From Rhizobium sp. BK418 (GTDB lineage: Bacteria; Pseudomonadota; Alphaproteobacteria; Rhizobiales; Rhizobiaceae): 64,000 bases of DNA. Shown one piece after another: positions 8,305 to 16,739 of this stretch. The notes beneath the pieces are model-generated. The model had not been told where the DNA came from, ran no database searches, and was given only the letters and a program-made list of their open reading frames with translations. How positions within the stretch are numbered: the first letter of the stretch is position 1; each line of letters opens with the position of its first letter. The stretch lies in contig NZ_SLZK01000001.1 of the NCBI RefSeq assembly GCF_004341105.1, positions 62,001 through 126,000 on the forward strand, in the 5' to 3' direction. A program made the position numbers and the translations under genes.

Positions 8305-8670
8305 CTAGAAGCGGAAATATAAACTCACTCCTGGCCGGCGATGGTAATAATCGCGATAGCCGTAATACCCGGGATAATCGCGGTAGCCGTAGTACCCGGG
8401 ATATCGATAGCCGTAATACCCAGGGTACCTATAGCCGTAATACCGAGGGTATCTGTTGTAGCACCTGCCATAATATCCACAGGAACGGTAAGCGTAACGG
8501 TGGTTCCAGTAGCGATCTGCCCGCCAATGATGGCTCCGGTGTCGGATCAGCTCGACACTGCCGATCTGCACTTGTTCGGGAGTCGGCGGAAAGATCGGGG
8601 CTGCCTTTAGCGGCAGGGCGAAAGATGCAGCCAGGACAACGGCTGCGAGTGCTGATAATAGCTTCCTCAT
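8305..8670 (-). CDS. secreted Tyr/Gly/Arg-rich tandem-repeat protein
   Basis: I do not recognise a named family. The 121-residue protein has a clear signal peptide (MRKLLSALAAVVLAASFALP, cleavage near residue 23 at LKAA). A short middle part follows, then a C-terminal half made of YYGYRYPG/YYGYRDYPG units from about residue 73, ending in YFRF. Such low-complexity aromatic repeats suggest an exported envelope or matrix protein; the function is unknown. Two Cys (in SCGYYGRCYN) precede the repeats. The start has a GAGGATACGTCG leader. A terminator hairpin follows downstream, so it is probably transcribed alone. Confidence 0.75.
   Translation of the reverse strand: MRKLLSALAAVVLAASFALPLKAAPIFPPTPEQVQIGSVELIRHRSHHWRADRYWNHRYAYRSCGYYGRCYNRYPRYYGYRYPGYYGYRYPGYYGYRDYPGYYGYRDYYHRRPGVSLYFRF
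8336..8455 (-). repeat. imperfect tandem repeats of about 24 bases inside the Tyr-rich gene
   Basis: The motif TAGCCGTAATACCC (plus strand) recurs about five times with spacings of roughly 24-30 bases. It encodes the YYGYR(Y/D)PG units of the overlapping minus-strand protein. Variation is mostly in codon third positions and in unit length. Confidence 0.75.
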
Positions 8671-9346
8671 CGACGTATCCTCTCAGGTTTTCACCTTGAG
8701 CTTTCAGGGCTGAACCTTCGATGAACGGACTTCGTCGATCGGCGGCCTGGAATCGCCTGGCCCAGAGTCGCCAGCCAGCCGGCCACAGTGGGAACGATGA
8801 TGATCCGGCTTGCTGGCATCTTCTCCGCCATTGCTCTCCATTGATAACGCCGCGGTTTTTTGCACGGCTTCTGTTTCCGCTGCCAATTTTCCCTGTTCGA
8901 AATTCTCCCTGGCGCACGCGCCGTCCCAGCATCGCGATGCTCGCCAGGCGAATCGCGTATGGGAATCAGTTGTCCCGCGTCGGCCAAAGCTGAAATCGGT
9001 TTCGGCTTTTCATACGGCGGAACGTCCGTCAGTCCTCAACCGGTCACCTTGAAAAGCCGAATCTGGCTGGAAAGTGGTGCCAATTTGGCACGAGTAGGCG
9101 CCTCTTCGCCTTGTGAAATCCCGATAAACGCTGGGAAAATAAGAACTTTCTTAACAAAGCTTAAACAAACGGCGGCCCCATTGCCCAACTTGTGGCCTTT
9201 CAGCAACAGCGTTTCGGTAAGGCTTTCGTAAACCCCTCTTGAACACAAGTTGGTGATTGCGTGACAGCCGCCGTCTTGTATTTTCAGCCTCGGAAGCAAG
9301 GGCCTGACCGCCCGACTTCTTCAAACACCGGGGGTAGGGCAGGGAA
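8671..9346. other. long non-coding stretch between the Tyr-rich protein gene and the porin
   Basis: About 680 bases hold no convincing gene. The open frames here are Arg/Pro/Ser-rich, lack ribosome binding sites and overlap one another on both strands. The right end (about 9140-9346) is less GC-rich, with TTCTTAACAAAGCTTAAAC near 9146-9165, and probably carries the porin promoter and the start of its leader. The left end should contain the promoter of the minus-strand Tyr-rich gene. Confidence 0.5.
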
Positions 9347-9394
9347 ACGCCGTAAGGCGTGATCTTACCTCCGATCGAAACTTGAATTGGAGGT
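9347..9394 (+). promoter_or_regulatory. tandem hairpins in the porin mRNA leader, the second hiding the ribosome binding site
   Basis: Hairpin 1 is ACGCC-GTAA-GGCGT (9347-9360) with a GNRA-type tetraloop. Hairpin 2 pairs ACCTCCGAT (9367-9375) with ATTGGAGGT (9386-9394), nine pairs with one G-U, loop 9376-9385. The 3' arm is exactly the GGAGGT ribosome binding site of the porin, so folding would block translation. A regulatory role is inferred from the fold. Confidence 0.55.
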
Positions 9395-9398
9395 CATT

Positions 9399-10427
9399 AT
9401 GAACATCAAGAGCCTTCTTCTTGGCTCTGCTGCCGCTATGGCAGTAGTTTCCGGCGCTCAGGCTGCTGACGCAATCGTTGCAGCCGAGCCGGAACCGGTT
9501 GAATACGTTCGCGTCTGCGACGCTTACGGCACCGGCTACTTCTACATCCCTGGCACGGAAACCTGCCTGAAGATCAACGGTTACATCCGTTTCCAGGTTA
9601 ACGCTGGCGAAAACGTCGGCGGCGACTCGGATTGGGATGCTGTAACCCGCGGTCAGCTTCAGTTCACCGCCAAGAGCGACACCGAATACGGCCCGCTCAC
9701 TGGCGTGATCGTTCTTCAGACCAATGCCGACAACGCATCGACCCAAGTTGCTAAGCTCGACTCCGCTTACCTCGACGTCGCGGGCTTCCGCGCTGGTCTC
9801 TTCTACTCCTGGTGGGACGATGGTCTCTCCGGCGAGACGGACGATATCGGTTCCGTCGTAACGCTGCATAACTCCATCCGTTATCAGTACGAAACCGGTT
9901 CCTTCTACGCTGGCCTCAGCGTCGACGAACTGGAAGACGGCGTCTTCAAGACTGGCGAAGAGCCGAACAACGTCGGCGTTGCCTTTGGCATCGGCGGCAA
10001 GGCTGGCGCCTTCAGCTACCAGGTCACCGGCGGCTGGGACTTCGACAACGAAGACGGCGCAATCCGCGCAATGGGTACGGCTGAACTCGGCCCGGGCACG
10101 CTCGGCCTCGCAGCTGTCTACTCCAGCGGCCCGAACTCCTACTACTCGCAGTCTGAATGGGCAGTTGCTGCCGAATACGCCATCAAGGCTACCGACAAGC
10201 TGAAGATCACTCCCGGTGTTCAGTACTACGGTAACTACTGGGGCACCCCGGCCAAGCTTGGCGCTCCTGACGACTTCGACGGTCTTGGCGATGCCTGGAA
10301 GGTCGGTTTGACGGTTGACTACCAGATCGTTGACAACTTCTACGCCAAAGCTTCCGTCCAGTACCTGGATCCGGAAGATGGCGACGACGTCACGACCGGT
10401 TACTTCCGTCTGCAGCGCTCGTTCTAA
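9399..10427 (+). CDS. ropA: outer-membrane porin, RopA type
   Basis: The 342-residue protein has a signal peptide (MNIKSLLLGSAAAMAVVSGAQA, cut before ADAIV) and then the alphaproteobacterial porin start (EPVEYVRVCDAYG...CLKINGYIRFQ) with the usual Cys pair. It ends in the outer-membrane insertion signal, a C-terminal Phe (RLQRSF). It forms trimeric beta-barrel channels for small solutes. Codon use is strongly biased to the GGC/GAC/AAG type, as expected for an abundant protein. The ATG at 9399 follows TTGGAGGTCATT; an in-frame upstream start is not needed. A strong terminator lies 24 bases after the stop, so it is monocistronic. The leader contains two hairpins. Confidence 0.9.
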   Translation: MNIKSLLLGSAAAMAVVSGAQAADAIVAAEPEPVEYVRVCDAYGTGYFYIPGTETCLKINGYIRFQVNAGENVGGDSDWDAVTRGQLQFTAKSDTEYGPLTGVIVLQTNADNASTQVAKLDSAYLDVAGFRAGLFYSWWDDGLSGETDDIGSVVTLHNSIRYQYETGSFYAGLSVDELEDGVFKTGEEPNNVGVAFGIGGKAGAFSYQVTGGWDFDNEDGAIRAMGTAELGPGTLGLAAVYSSGPNSYYSQSEWAVAAEYAIKATDKLKITPGVQYYGNYWGTPAKLGAPDDFDGLGDAWKVGLTVDYQIVDNFYAKASVQYLDPEDGDDVTTGYFRLQRSF

Positions 10428-10451
10428 TTCGAGTTGACTTCGGTCATAGAG

Positions 10452-10480
10452 AAGCCTGGCTTTTGAGCCGGGCTTTTTTT
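10452..10480 (+). terminator. rho-independent terminator of the porin gene
   Basis: AAGCCTGGCT (10452-10461) pairs with AGCCGGGCTT (10466-10475), ten pairs with one G-U and loop TTTG, followed by a run of T to 10480. It is the best terminator in the window. Confidence 0.92.
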
Positions 10481-10545
10481 ATGGTCGACGCCTTCACTAT
10501 AACGAGTGGTGTTTTGATGTCCGCGCTAGGCGGCATCACGAAAGC

Positions 10546-11439
10546 TCAACTCAGCTTGCCGATAAACATCCTGATCGTGTCCGGAATGTCTCCCAGATGC
10601 AGAAGCGGCGCATGGCCTTGGCCTCTCGCCATGATCTGCACCATATCAGGATGCCGCTTCGCCATTTCATCCACTGTCTGCGGCGATAGCAGATCGGAAT
10701 TCGCTCCCCTGATAACCAGCAGCGGCATGGCACGCAGGCTCTCGAACTGCGCCCAAAGGTCGGGGAGGGGCTTGCTGAAATCGATTGTTTTCAGCTGCTC
10801 GGCAATATCAGGATCGCAATCGGCAACTGGTACGCCGTTCTGCTCCCTATAGATGGCCTGCGCCATATTCAGCCAGTCGTTGACGGCGAGCACGGGGAAG
10901 GCAGCGGCATAGTTCTCCTTGAGGATGTCAACCGCATCACTCCAGGAAAGAGGTTTGCGATCCCGGTTGAGATAGTCCCTGATCGCCATCAGCCCGACCG
11001 GCTCAATGACCGGTCCGATATCGTTAAAAACTATGCCCGCCAGCAGTTCCGGCTTCATTCCCGCCAGCAGATGCAGGATCAGCCCGCCGCGCGATGTGCC
11101 GATAAAGATGGCGCGGTCGATGCCGAGTGCGGCGCAGGCGGCAATCACGTCGGCGCATTCGACCGCCAGATTGTAATTCGTCGTGTTCGCATCCCGCTCG
11201 GACATGCCGCGCCCGCGATAATCGAGAGCGACGACACGGCGCGGGGAGGCCGCGTCCTGTGACAGCAGCAAGGCAAGTTCATGAAAATTGCGAGAATTGC
11301 GTGTAAGGCCCGGCAGGCAGATGACAGGCAATCGATTGATGTCTCGGCTTGCCGCCCGGTAGTCGCGGGCATAAAGCTTCAACCCATCAGTCGAAGTAAA
11401 GAATTTTTCGGTGAATGCGTTCTTGTCTTCGTCGCGCAT
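10546..11439 (-). CDS. alpha/beta hydrolase
   Basis: The 297-residue protein has an alpha/beta-hydrolase fold. It contains the oxyanion-region motif LPGLTRNSRNF, the nucleophile elbow GTSRGG (Ser near residue 117), an acid-loop region before ANSDLLSP and the C-terminal catalytic His in GQGHAPLL. Substrate is not predictable from sequence; related proteins act on esters or C-C bonds. The open frame extends to 11496, but the ATG at 11437-11439 follows GGAGATGTC and is preferred. It is 63 bases downstream of the lytic transglycosylase gene on the same strand and may be cotranscribed. It is not in an aromatic-degradation cluster. Confidence 0.85.
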   Translation of the reverse strand: MRDEDKNAFTEKFFTSTDGLKLYARDYRAASRDINRLPVICLPGLTRNSRNFHELALLLSQDAASPRRVVALDYRGRGMSERDANTTNYNLAVECADVIAACAALGIDRAIFIGTSRGGLILHLLAGMKPELLAGIVFNDIGPVIEPVGLMAIRDYLNRDRKPLSWSDAVDILKENYAAAFPVLAVNDWLNMAQAIYREQNGVPVADCDPDIAEQLKTIDFSKPLPDLWAQFESLRAMPLLVIRGANSDLLSPQTVDEMAKRHPDMVQIMARGQGHAPLLHLGDIPDTIRMFIGKLS

Positions 11440-11502
11440 GACATCTCCATCCGGTGTGCCAGAGGAGATGTAACGTGCTTTCGGCAGGCCTGCCAATCGG
11501 CC

Positions 11503-13581
11503 TTAGGTCGCGCTGCGCCCGCCGATCAGATCGCGCTCGATATCCGGGGTCTGGCCAAGGCGAACCTTGTAGACCTCGTAATTCTCCATCACCCGCTGCA
11601 CATAATTGCGCGTTTCGGGAAAGGGGATGCGCTCGATCCAGTCGACGATCTCATCGACCGGCTTGCCACGCGGATCGCCATAACGCCCAATCCATTCCGG
11701 CACGCGCTTCGGTCCGGCATTATAGGCGATGAAGGTCAGGATATAGGAACCGCCGAAGGCTTCGATCTGTTCGCCGAGATAATGCGCGCCGAGCGTCGCG
11801 TTATAGCCGGCGTCGGCCGTCAGCTTGTCCTTGGAATAGGTGATGTTGTGCCGCTTGGCGACGGCCTGAGCGGTGCCAGGCAAAAGCTGAAGCAGGCCGC
11901 GGGCGTTGGCGGCGGAAACGGCAGCCGGATTGAAGGCGCTTTCCTGCCGGGCGATCGCATAGGCGAGTGCCTTGCCCGAGCCGGAAATATTGGCATTGGC
12001 GGGTATGACACCGACTGGGAAGGCAAGTGCTGCGACATCGATGCCGCGTCCATAGGCGATCTTGCCGATCTGCAGCGAAAGGTGATGGTCGCCCGCCTGC
12101 TCGGCCTTGGCCGTCAGGATCGCCAGCTCGCCGGGGCTTTGAAGCTGGTCGGCAAGTGCCAGGTAAATGGCTGCCGCACGCCAACCATGACCTGCTGCCT
12201 CCAGCCGTCCGATTGCCTGCACGGCCTCACGCTGCTGCAGGTTCTGACGGTCGGCAGCTGTCGGCGCCGGATAGGTGACGTTCAATGTCTTGCGCCCGAG
12301 CCTTTCGGCGGCAAGCTGACCGTAGAAAGTGCCGGGAAAATTCGCGGCTTTGGCGAAAAATTCACTGGCTTTGCCCGGCCCGCCAGCCTCCGCAGCGCGT
12401 CCGAGCCAATACCAGGCTCGGGAGACGGACAGCGGGCCGTTGGAAACCTGCAGGATCTTGCGGAAATGTGTCTCAGCCGTCGTCGGGTCCTGCAGACCGC
12501 GCAACGCGTACCAGCCGGCATGGAATTGTGCTTCGACGATATCCGCCGGCACCGTCGCGACGGAGGCGGCGACGATCTCGTAGGCTGCCTTGAACTGGCC
12601 CTGGTCGACGAGGCCGCGGCTGACGATCCGCTGCTCGTTCCACCATTCGCCTGAGTTCATCAGTTCGGTTCGGTCGCGCGGCATCTGCTGCAGCAGCTTG
12701 GCGGCCTCGAGATACTTGTCCTGCTTGCGCAGATATTCGATGCGCGCGAAGAGAAAGCCTGGATCGCTGCGCCATTTGGCTTCGACAGCATTCAGCAATG
12801 CACCGGCATTACCCGCATTGTTGTCGACGGCAGCCCAGGCCTTGTAGAGCGACTGCGCCTGCCCCATGTCGCCGAAGCGCTTGGCCTGCGCCACCCGCCC
12901 GCGATACATCAGGTAATCCATCCGCGTCTTATGGTCCGCGACGGTCAGCAGGCCGGCAAATTCGGCCAGGATCTTGTCTTCGGTTGCCTTGTCGAGCACC
13001 TGCCCGCGCCAGATCTTGCCGATATATTTTGCTGCTTGCGCAGACTTGCCGGTCGCCACTAGCGCACGCGATAGGATCATCGCACCCTGCGGCGTCTCGG
13101 GCGCCGTATCGCCGAAGGCATTCAGTATCGCCGCAGGGGCGGGATTCTCGTCATAAAGCGCCCGTTCGGAATTGCCGCGCAGACGTTCCAGACCCGGCCA
13201 TCCCTTCAGCTCGTCCGAGGCACTGGCGATCTCATACGAAGGGACGCCCTTTAGGCCGGACGTGGCGATTGCCCAGGTCAGGATATGACGGTCGAGCGTT
13301 CCCGCCGTCATGGTGTTGCGGATGGCGAGCGCCTGCTGCGGATCCTTGTTGGAGAGCGCATCGAGGCCCGCCTTCAAATCGCTGTTGACGGGCGCGATCG
13401 CCGGGTTGCGCGGGATTGCGCCGGTGGTGATCGCCTCGGGGAAAGAGGCGGTTTCCGGCACGAAAGCCAGCGGCTTGACGGTGGGTACGGGAGCGCCTTC
13501 GCCGGGCAGCTGCGATGCAGCGCTGCCCCAGGCCGCGGCCACCAGACCGAAGGCAGACAGGATCAAAACGGCTCTCTTCAT
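11503..13581 (-). CDS. slt: soluble lytic murein transglycosylase (Slt70-like)
   Basis: The 692-residue protein has an N-terminal signal peptide (MKRAVLILSAFGLVAAAWGS), a long helical superhelical region of TPR-like repeats to about residue 520, and a C-terminal SLT/goose-lysozyme-type domain. That domain holds the catalytic Glu in AIARQESAFNP and the motifs ANARGLLQLLPGTA and ILTFIAYNAGP. It cleaves the MurNAc-GlcNAc bond of peptidoglycan in the periplasm with 1,6-anhydro ring formation. The start at 13579-13581 gives a normal signal peptide; the extra 11 codons upstream would spoil it. It is divergent from dapA, an arrangement familiar in Rhizobiales. Confidence 0.92.
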   Translation of the reverse strand: MKRAVLILSAFGLVAAAWGSAASQLPGEGAPVPTVKPLAFVPETASFPEAITTGAIPRNPAIAPVNSDLKAGLDALSNKDPQQALAIRNTMTAGTLDRHILTWAIATSGLKGVPSYEIASASDELKGWPGLERLRGNSERALYDENPAPAAILNAFGDTAPETPQGAMILSRALVATGKSAQAAKYIGKIWRGQVLDKATEDKILAEFAGLLTVADHKTRMDYLMYRGRVAQAKRFGDMGQAQSLYKAWAAVDNNAGNAGALLNAVEAKWRSDPGFLFARIEYLRKQDKYLEAAKLLQQMPRDRTELMNSGEWWNEQRIVSRGLVDQGQFKAAYEIVAASVATVPADIVEAQFHAGWYALRGLQDPTTAETHFRKILQVSNGPLSVSRAWYWLGRAAEAGGPGKASEFFAKAANFPGTFYGQLAAERLGRKTLNVTYPAPTAADRQNLQQREAVQAIGRLEAAGHGWRAAAIYLALADQLQSPGELAILTAKAEQAGDHHLSLQIGKIAYGRGIDVAALAFPVGVIPANANISGSGKALAYAIARQESAFNPAAVSAANARGLLQLLPGTAQAVAKRHNITYSKDKLTADAGYNATLGAHYLGEQIEAFGGSYILTFIAYNAGPKRVPEWIGRYGDPRGKPVDEIVDWIERIPFPETRNYVQRVMENYEVYKVRLGQTPDIERDLIGGRSAT

Positions 13582-13796
13582 TAGGTTACCCGCAACGAAA
13601 ACATGCCCTTCCATTTGGCTGGAGGCACCTTAACGAAACCTTACCAAATCCGGTAAAATTCATTCACATTTGCTATCGGAATTTGCCCTAAACCGATCTA
13701 TGCGCGCTTGTCGCGGCCATATTGCCGCTCTATGGTGCACAACTCTTATTCATGGAATGCGGCTGAAGCAAGGTTATCAGCCGTGAGGAGCTTTGC

Positions 13797-14681
13797 ATGT
13801 TCAATGGGTCCATCCCCGCTCTCGTCACTCCCTTCACCGACGCCGGCCTGATTGACGAAGACAGCTTCGCCGCTCATGTCTCGTGGCAGATCGGGGAGGG
13901 CAGCAGCGGCCTCGTTCCGGTCGGCACGACCGGTGAGTCACCGACGCTGTCGCATGCCGAGCACAAACGGGTAGTGGAACTCTGCATCGAAGTCGCGGGC
14001 AAACGCGTGCCGGTCATGGCTGGCGCCGGCTCGAACAATACGCGCGAAGCGATCGAGCTTGCCCAACATGCCGAAAAGGTTGGTGCCGACGCCGTCCTCG
14101 TCGTTACCCCCTATTACAACAAGCCGACGCAGAAGGGTCTGATCGCCCATTATTCGGCAATCGCCGAAGCTGTTAAGCTGCCGATCTATATCTACAATAT
14201 CCCCGGCCGTTCGGTTATCGACATGACACCGGAGACGATGGGCGCGCTTGCGAAAGCACACAAGAATATCGTCGGCGTCAAGGATGCGACCGGCAAGATC
14301 GAGCGCGTCTCCGAGCAGCGCATCACTTGCGGAAAGGAGTTCCAGCAGCTCTCCGGCGAGGATGCGACGGCGCTCGGCTTCAATGCTCACGGCGGCGTCG
14401 GCTGCATCTCAGTGACGGCCAATATCGCGCCGCGTCTCTGTGCGGAGTTCCAGGCTGCGACGATTGCCGGCAACTATGCCAAGGCGCTGGAACTGCAGGA
14501 CCGGTTGATGCCGCTGCACAAGGCGGTCTTCATGGAGCCCGGCGTCTGCGGCGCGAAATACGGCCTGTCGAAGCTCGGCCGAATGAGCCGCAACGTACGC
14601 TCGCCGCTGATGTCCTCACTGGAGCCGTCGACGGAGGCGGCGATCGACGCTGCCATGCGTCACGCCGGCTTGCTCAACTGA
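13797..14681 (+). CDS. dapA: 4-hydroxy-tetrahydrodipicolinate synthase
   Basis: The 294-residue TIM-barrel protein condenses pyruvate with aspartate semialdehyde, the first step committed to lysine and diaminopimelate. The Schiff-base Lys162 is in GVKDATG; the proton-relay residues Thr44, Tyr107 and Tyr133 and the Arg138 carboxylate ligand (YNIPGRS) are all present at the standard positions. The ATG at 13797 follows GTGAGGAGCTTTGC. The gene is followed after 100 bases by smpB and faces away from the transglycosylase gene, so one promoter region of about 215 bases serves both. Confidence 0.97.
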   Translation: MFNGSIPALVTPFTDAGLIDEDSFAAHVSWQIGEGSSGLVPVGTTGESPTLSHAEHKRVVELCIEVAGKRVPVMAGAGSNNTREAIELAQHAEKVGADAVLVVTPYYNKPTQKGLIAHYSAIAEAVKLPIYIYNIPGRSVIDMTPETMGALAKAHKNIVGVKDATGKIERVSEQRITCGKEFQQLSGEDATALGFNAHGGVGCISVTANIAPRLCAEFQAATIAGNYAKALELQDRLMPLHKAVFMEPGVCGAKYGLSKLGRMSRNVRSPLMSSLEPSTEAAIDAAMRHAGLLN

Positions 14682-14781
14682 GGCTGATAACCGGCCCATC
14701 TTCACAAGATCGGGCCGTTCTCTTACATAGATGACAGGAAATAAGGGTGCGGAATTCGCGCCCCTGAATGGAATTATCGTC

Positions 14782-15261
14782 ATGGCCCCCAAAGGCAGCC
14801 AGCGCATCGTGAAGAAGGTCGTCGCGGAAAACCGCAAGGCCCGCTTCAACTATGAGATCATCGATACCTATGAGGCGGGCCTGGTGCTGAAGGGCACCGA
14901 GGTCAAGTCATTGCGCGAAGGCAAGGCCAATATCGCCGAATCCTACGCTTCGGATGAGGATGGCGAAATCTGGCTGATCAATTCCTATCTGCCGGAATAT
15001 CTGCAGGCGAACCGCTTCAACCACGAGCCGCGCCGCCGCCGCAAGCTTCTTTTGTCTGGACGCGAGATCAACCGCCTGCGCGCGGGCATCAACCGCGAAG
15101 GCATGACGCTGATCCCGATGAAGATCTACTTCAACGATCGCGGCCGCGCCAAGCTTGAGCTGGCACTCGCGAAGGGCAAGAAGCTTCATGACAAGCGCGA
15201 ATCCGAGAAGGAGCGCGATTGGAACAGGCAGAAGAGCCGTCTGTTGAAAGGCAACGGCTGA
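14782..15261 (+). CDS. smpB: SsrA-binding protein SmpB
   Basis: The 159-residue protein is the tmRNA partner that loads SsrA onto stalled ribosomes for trans-translation. It has the SmpB barrel motifs ([40 protein letters not shown]) and the basic C-terminal tail ending in KSRLLKGNG that reaches the decoding centre. The frame opens 17 codons earlier, but the ATG at 14782 ([10 protein letters not shown]) matches family length and is preceded by GGAATTATCGTC. It follows dapA and converges on the NYN-domain gene 37 bases later. Confidence 0.97.
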   Translation: MAPKGSQRIVKKVVAENRKARFNYEIIDTYEAGLVLKGTEVKSLREGKANIAESYASDEDGEIWLINSYLPEYLQANRFNHEPRRRRKLLLSGREINRLRAGINREGMTLIPMKIYFNDRGRAKLELALAKGKKLHDKRESEKERDWNRQKSRLLKGNG

Positions 15262-15298
15262 TCATTTCCTGTAGCATTCGCTATTCGCGAATAAGGCT

Positions 15299-15880
15299 TC
15301 AGTCCTCGAAATCGCTGGCTGGTGCCACTTCAGCAGGACGCGGAGGGCGCTCGGAAGGATCCCGGCCGATCTCAGCTTTTAGCGACAGTAGATCGATGAA
15401 GTGATCGGCCTGGCGACGCAGGTCGTCGGCGATCATCGGCGGCTGGGTCGACATGGTCGAAATGACTGAAACCTTACGTCCCTTGCGTTGCAGCGCTTCG
15501 ACCAGAGTGGTGAAATCGCCGTCGCCGGAGAAGATGACGAGATGGTCGACCGTTTCGGACTGCTCCATGGCATCGATCGCGAGCTCGATGTCCATATTGC
15601 CCTTGATCTTGCGGCGCCCCATGGAGTCGGTAAACTCCTTGGCAGGCTTCGTAACGACCTTGTAGCCGTTATAATCCAGCCAGTCGATAAGGGGACGGAT
15701 CGAGGAATATTCCTGGTCTTCGATCAGCGCGGTATAGTAGTAAGCACGCAGCAGATATCCGCGTTTCTGGAATGCTTTCAAGAGTTTGCGGTAGTCGATA
15801 TCAAAGCCCAGACTTTTGGATGCAGCGTAGAGGTTGGCGCCGTCTATGAATAGTGCAATTTTCTCGCGTGGGTCAAACAT
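15299..15880 (-). CDS. NYN-domain (LabA/DUF88-type) putative ribonuclease
   Basis: The 193-residue protein has a PIN-like NYN domain over about residues 6-165. Conserved acidic residues are in FIDGANLY (Asp13), KGNMDIELAIDAM and FSGDGDFTTLVEAL, which in this superfamily bind the metal for RNA cleavage. The C-terminal tail is Pro/Glu-rich and probably disordered. Close relatives in alphaproteobacteria are annotated only as NYN or LabA-like proteins; the RNA target is unknown. The gene converges with smpB and is divergent from rpoZ. Confidence 0.85.
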   Translation of the reverse strand: MFDPREKIALFIDGANLYAASKSLGFDIDYRKLLKAFQKRGYLLRAYYYTALIEDQEYSSIRPLIDWLDYNGYKVVTKPAKEFTDSMGRRKIKGNMDIELAIDAMEQSETVDHLVIFSGDGDFTTLVEALQRKGRKVSVISTMSTQPPMIADDLRRQADHFIDLLSLKAEIGRDPSERPPRPAEVAPASDFED

Positions 15881-16176
15881 CGCTTACCAATCCAAAGAGA
15901 GTAATCTAAATCCATAAGCCACTTAGCCAATAAAAACAGCGGCTTGTGGAGGTGGCGTCGAGCTGTTCCGTACTTTATGAATTATTCATATATAAAAGAT
16001 TTAGGGCACGATTCGACTTATTCCAAGCAACCGTCGGTGGAAATGTCATATTGTGCATGGAAATTTAGACCAGCCGCGGATAAAGGCGAGGGAACCCTAA
16101 CGAAAAACTTGAATTTGCCCGGTTTTAATTGTATCGGGCGTCTTAATCCCGAAAAGACGACCGCAAAGGACAGGCA

Positions 16177-16581
16177 ATGGCCCGTGTCACAGTAGAAGAT
16201 TGCATTGACAAGGTAGAGAACCGCTTCGAGCTGGTTCTGCTCGCCAGCCATCGCGCCCGGCTGATTTCTCAGGGTGCCTCGATCACCATTGATCGTGACA
16301 ACGACAAGAACCCCGTTGTGGCTCTGCGCGAAATCGCTGATGAGACCCTCTCGCCTGACGATCTCAAGGAAGACCTGATCCACTCGCTGCAGAAGCATGT
16401 GGAAGTGGATGAGCCCGAGCCCGATCCGGCAAGCCTGATCGCCGCCGGTGCCGCAGCCGCTGCCGACAGCGAAGAGCAGGACGATCTGCCGGAAACGATC
16501 ACCTTCGACCAGATGTCGGAAGAAGAGCTTTTGGCCGGTATCGAAGGTCTCGTCCCGCCAGAAAAGAGCGACGACTACTAA
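16177..16581 (+). CDS. rpoZ: RNA polymerase omega subunit
   Basis: The 134-residue protein begins [20 protein letters not shown] and contains the conserved RARLISQG core contacting the beta-prime subunit. The C-terminal half is acidic and Ala-rich ([15 protein letters not shown]), an extension usual in Rhizobiales. Omega helps RNA polymerase assembly and is part of one ppGpp-binding site. AAGGACAGGCA precedes the ATG. The next gene is rsh, the ppGpp synthetase/hydrolase, a functionally matched pair; however, two hairpins lie in the gap. Confidence 0.97.
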   Translation: MARVTVEDCIDKVENRFELVLLASHRARLISQGASITIDRDNDKNPVVALREIADETLSPDDLKEDLIHSLQKHVEVDEPEPDPASLIAAGAAAAADSEEQDDLPETITFDQMSEEELLAGIEGLVPPEKSDDY

Positions 16582-16624
16582 GCGCATCCTCGGCCCTTGG
16601 AGGGCTGTGCTTCCCGCGCGGGAA

Positions 16625-16653
16625 AAGATTGACGATTACCAATCATCAATCTT
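16625..16653 (+). other. near-perfect stem-loop in the rpoZ-rsh gap
   Basis: AAGATTGA-C-GATT (16625-16637) and AATC-A-TCAATCTT (16641-16653) form a 12-pair stem with a single C-A mismatch and a three-base ACC loop. It is 38 bases before the start of the terminator-like hairpin at 16691. No run of T follows directly. Confidence 0.6.
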
Positions 16654-16690
16654 GCGCCTGTAGAGCTTAGGCATAATATTGCCCATGTGA

Positions 16691-16722
16691 GCGCCAATCT
16701 GCGATTGGCGCCCTTTTATTTT
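16691..16722 (+). terminator. terminator or attenuator directly before rsh
   Basis: GCGCCAATC (16691-16699) pairs perfectly with GATTGGCGC (16703-16711), loop TGC, followed by CCTTTTATTTTA. It has all features of a rho-independent terminator, yet ends fewer than 20 bases before the rsh start and almost touches its TTGGAG ribosome binding site. It could end rpoZ transcripts and let only read-through reach rsh. Confidence 0.8.
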
Positions 16723-16739
16723 ATTGGAGTGGCTTTGGA

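Noticed and set aside
8336..8455. Regular 24-base repeats considered as CRISPR or variable-number tandem DNA
   Set aside because: They lie in frame inside a coding region and encode protein repeats; there are no unique spacers.
9146..9165. TTAAC...CTTAAA before the porin considered as a CtrA box
   Set aside because: The spacing between TTAA halves is six, not seven.
8860..9231. Open frames in the gap before the porin on both strands
   Set aside because: Mutually overlapping, without ribosome binding sites and with unlikely composition (Cys/Arg/Ser/Pro); treated as non-coding.
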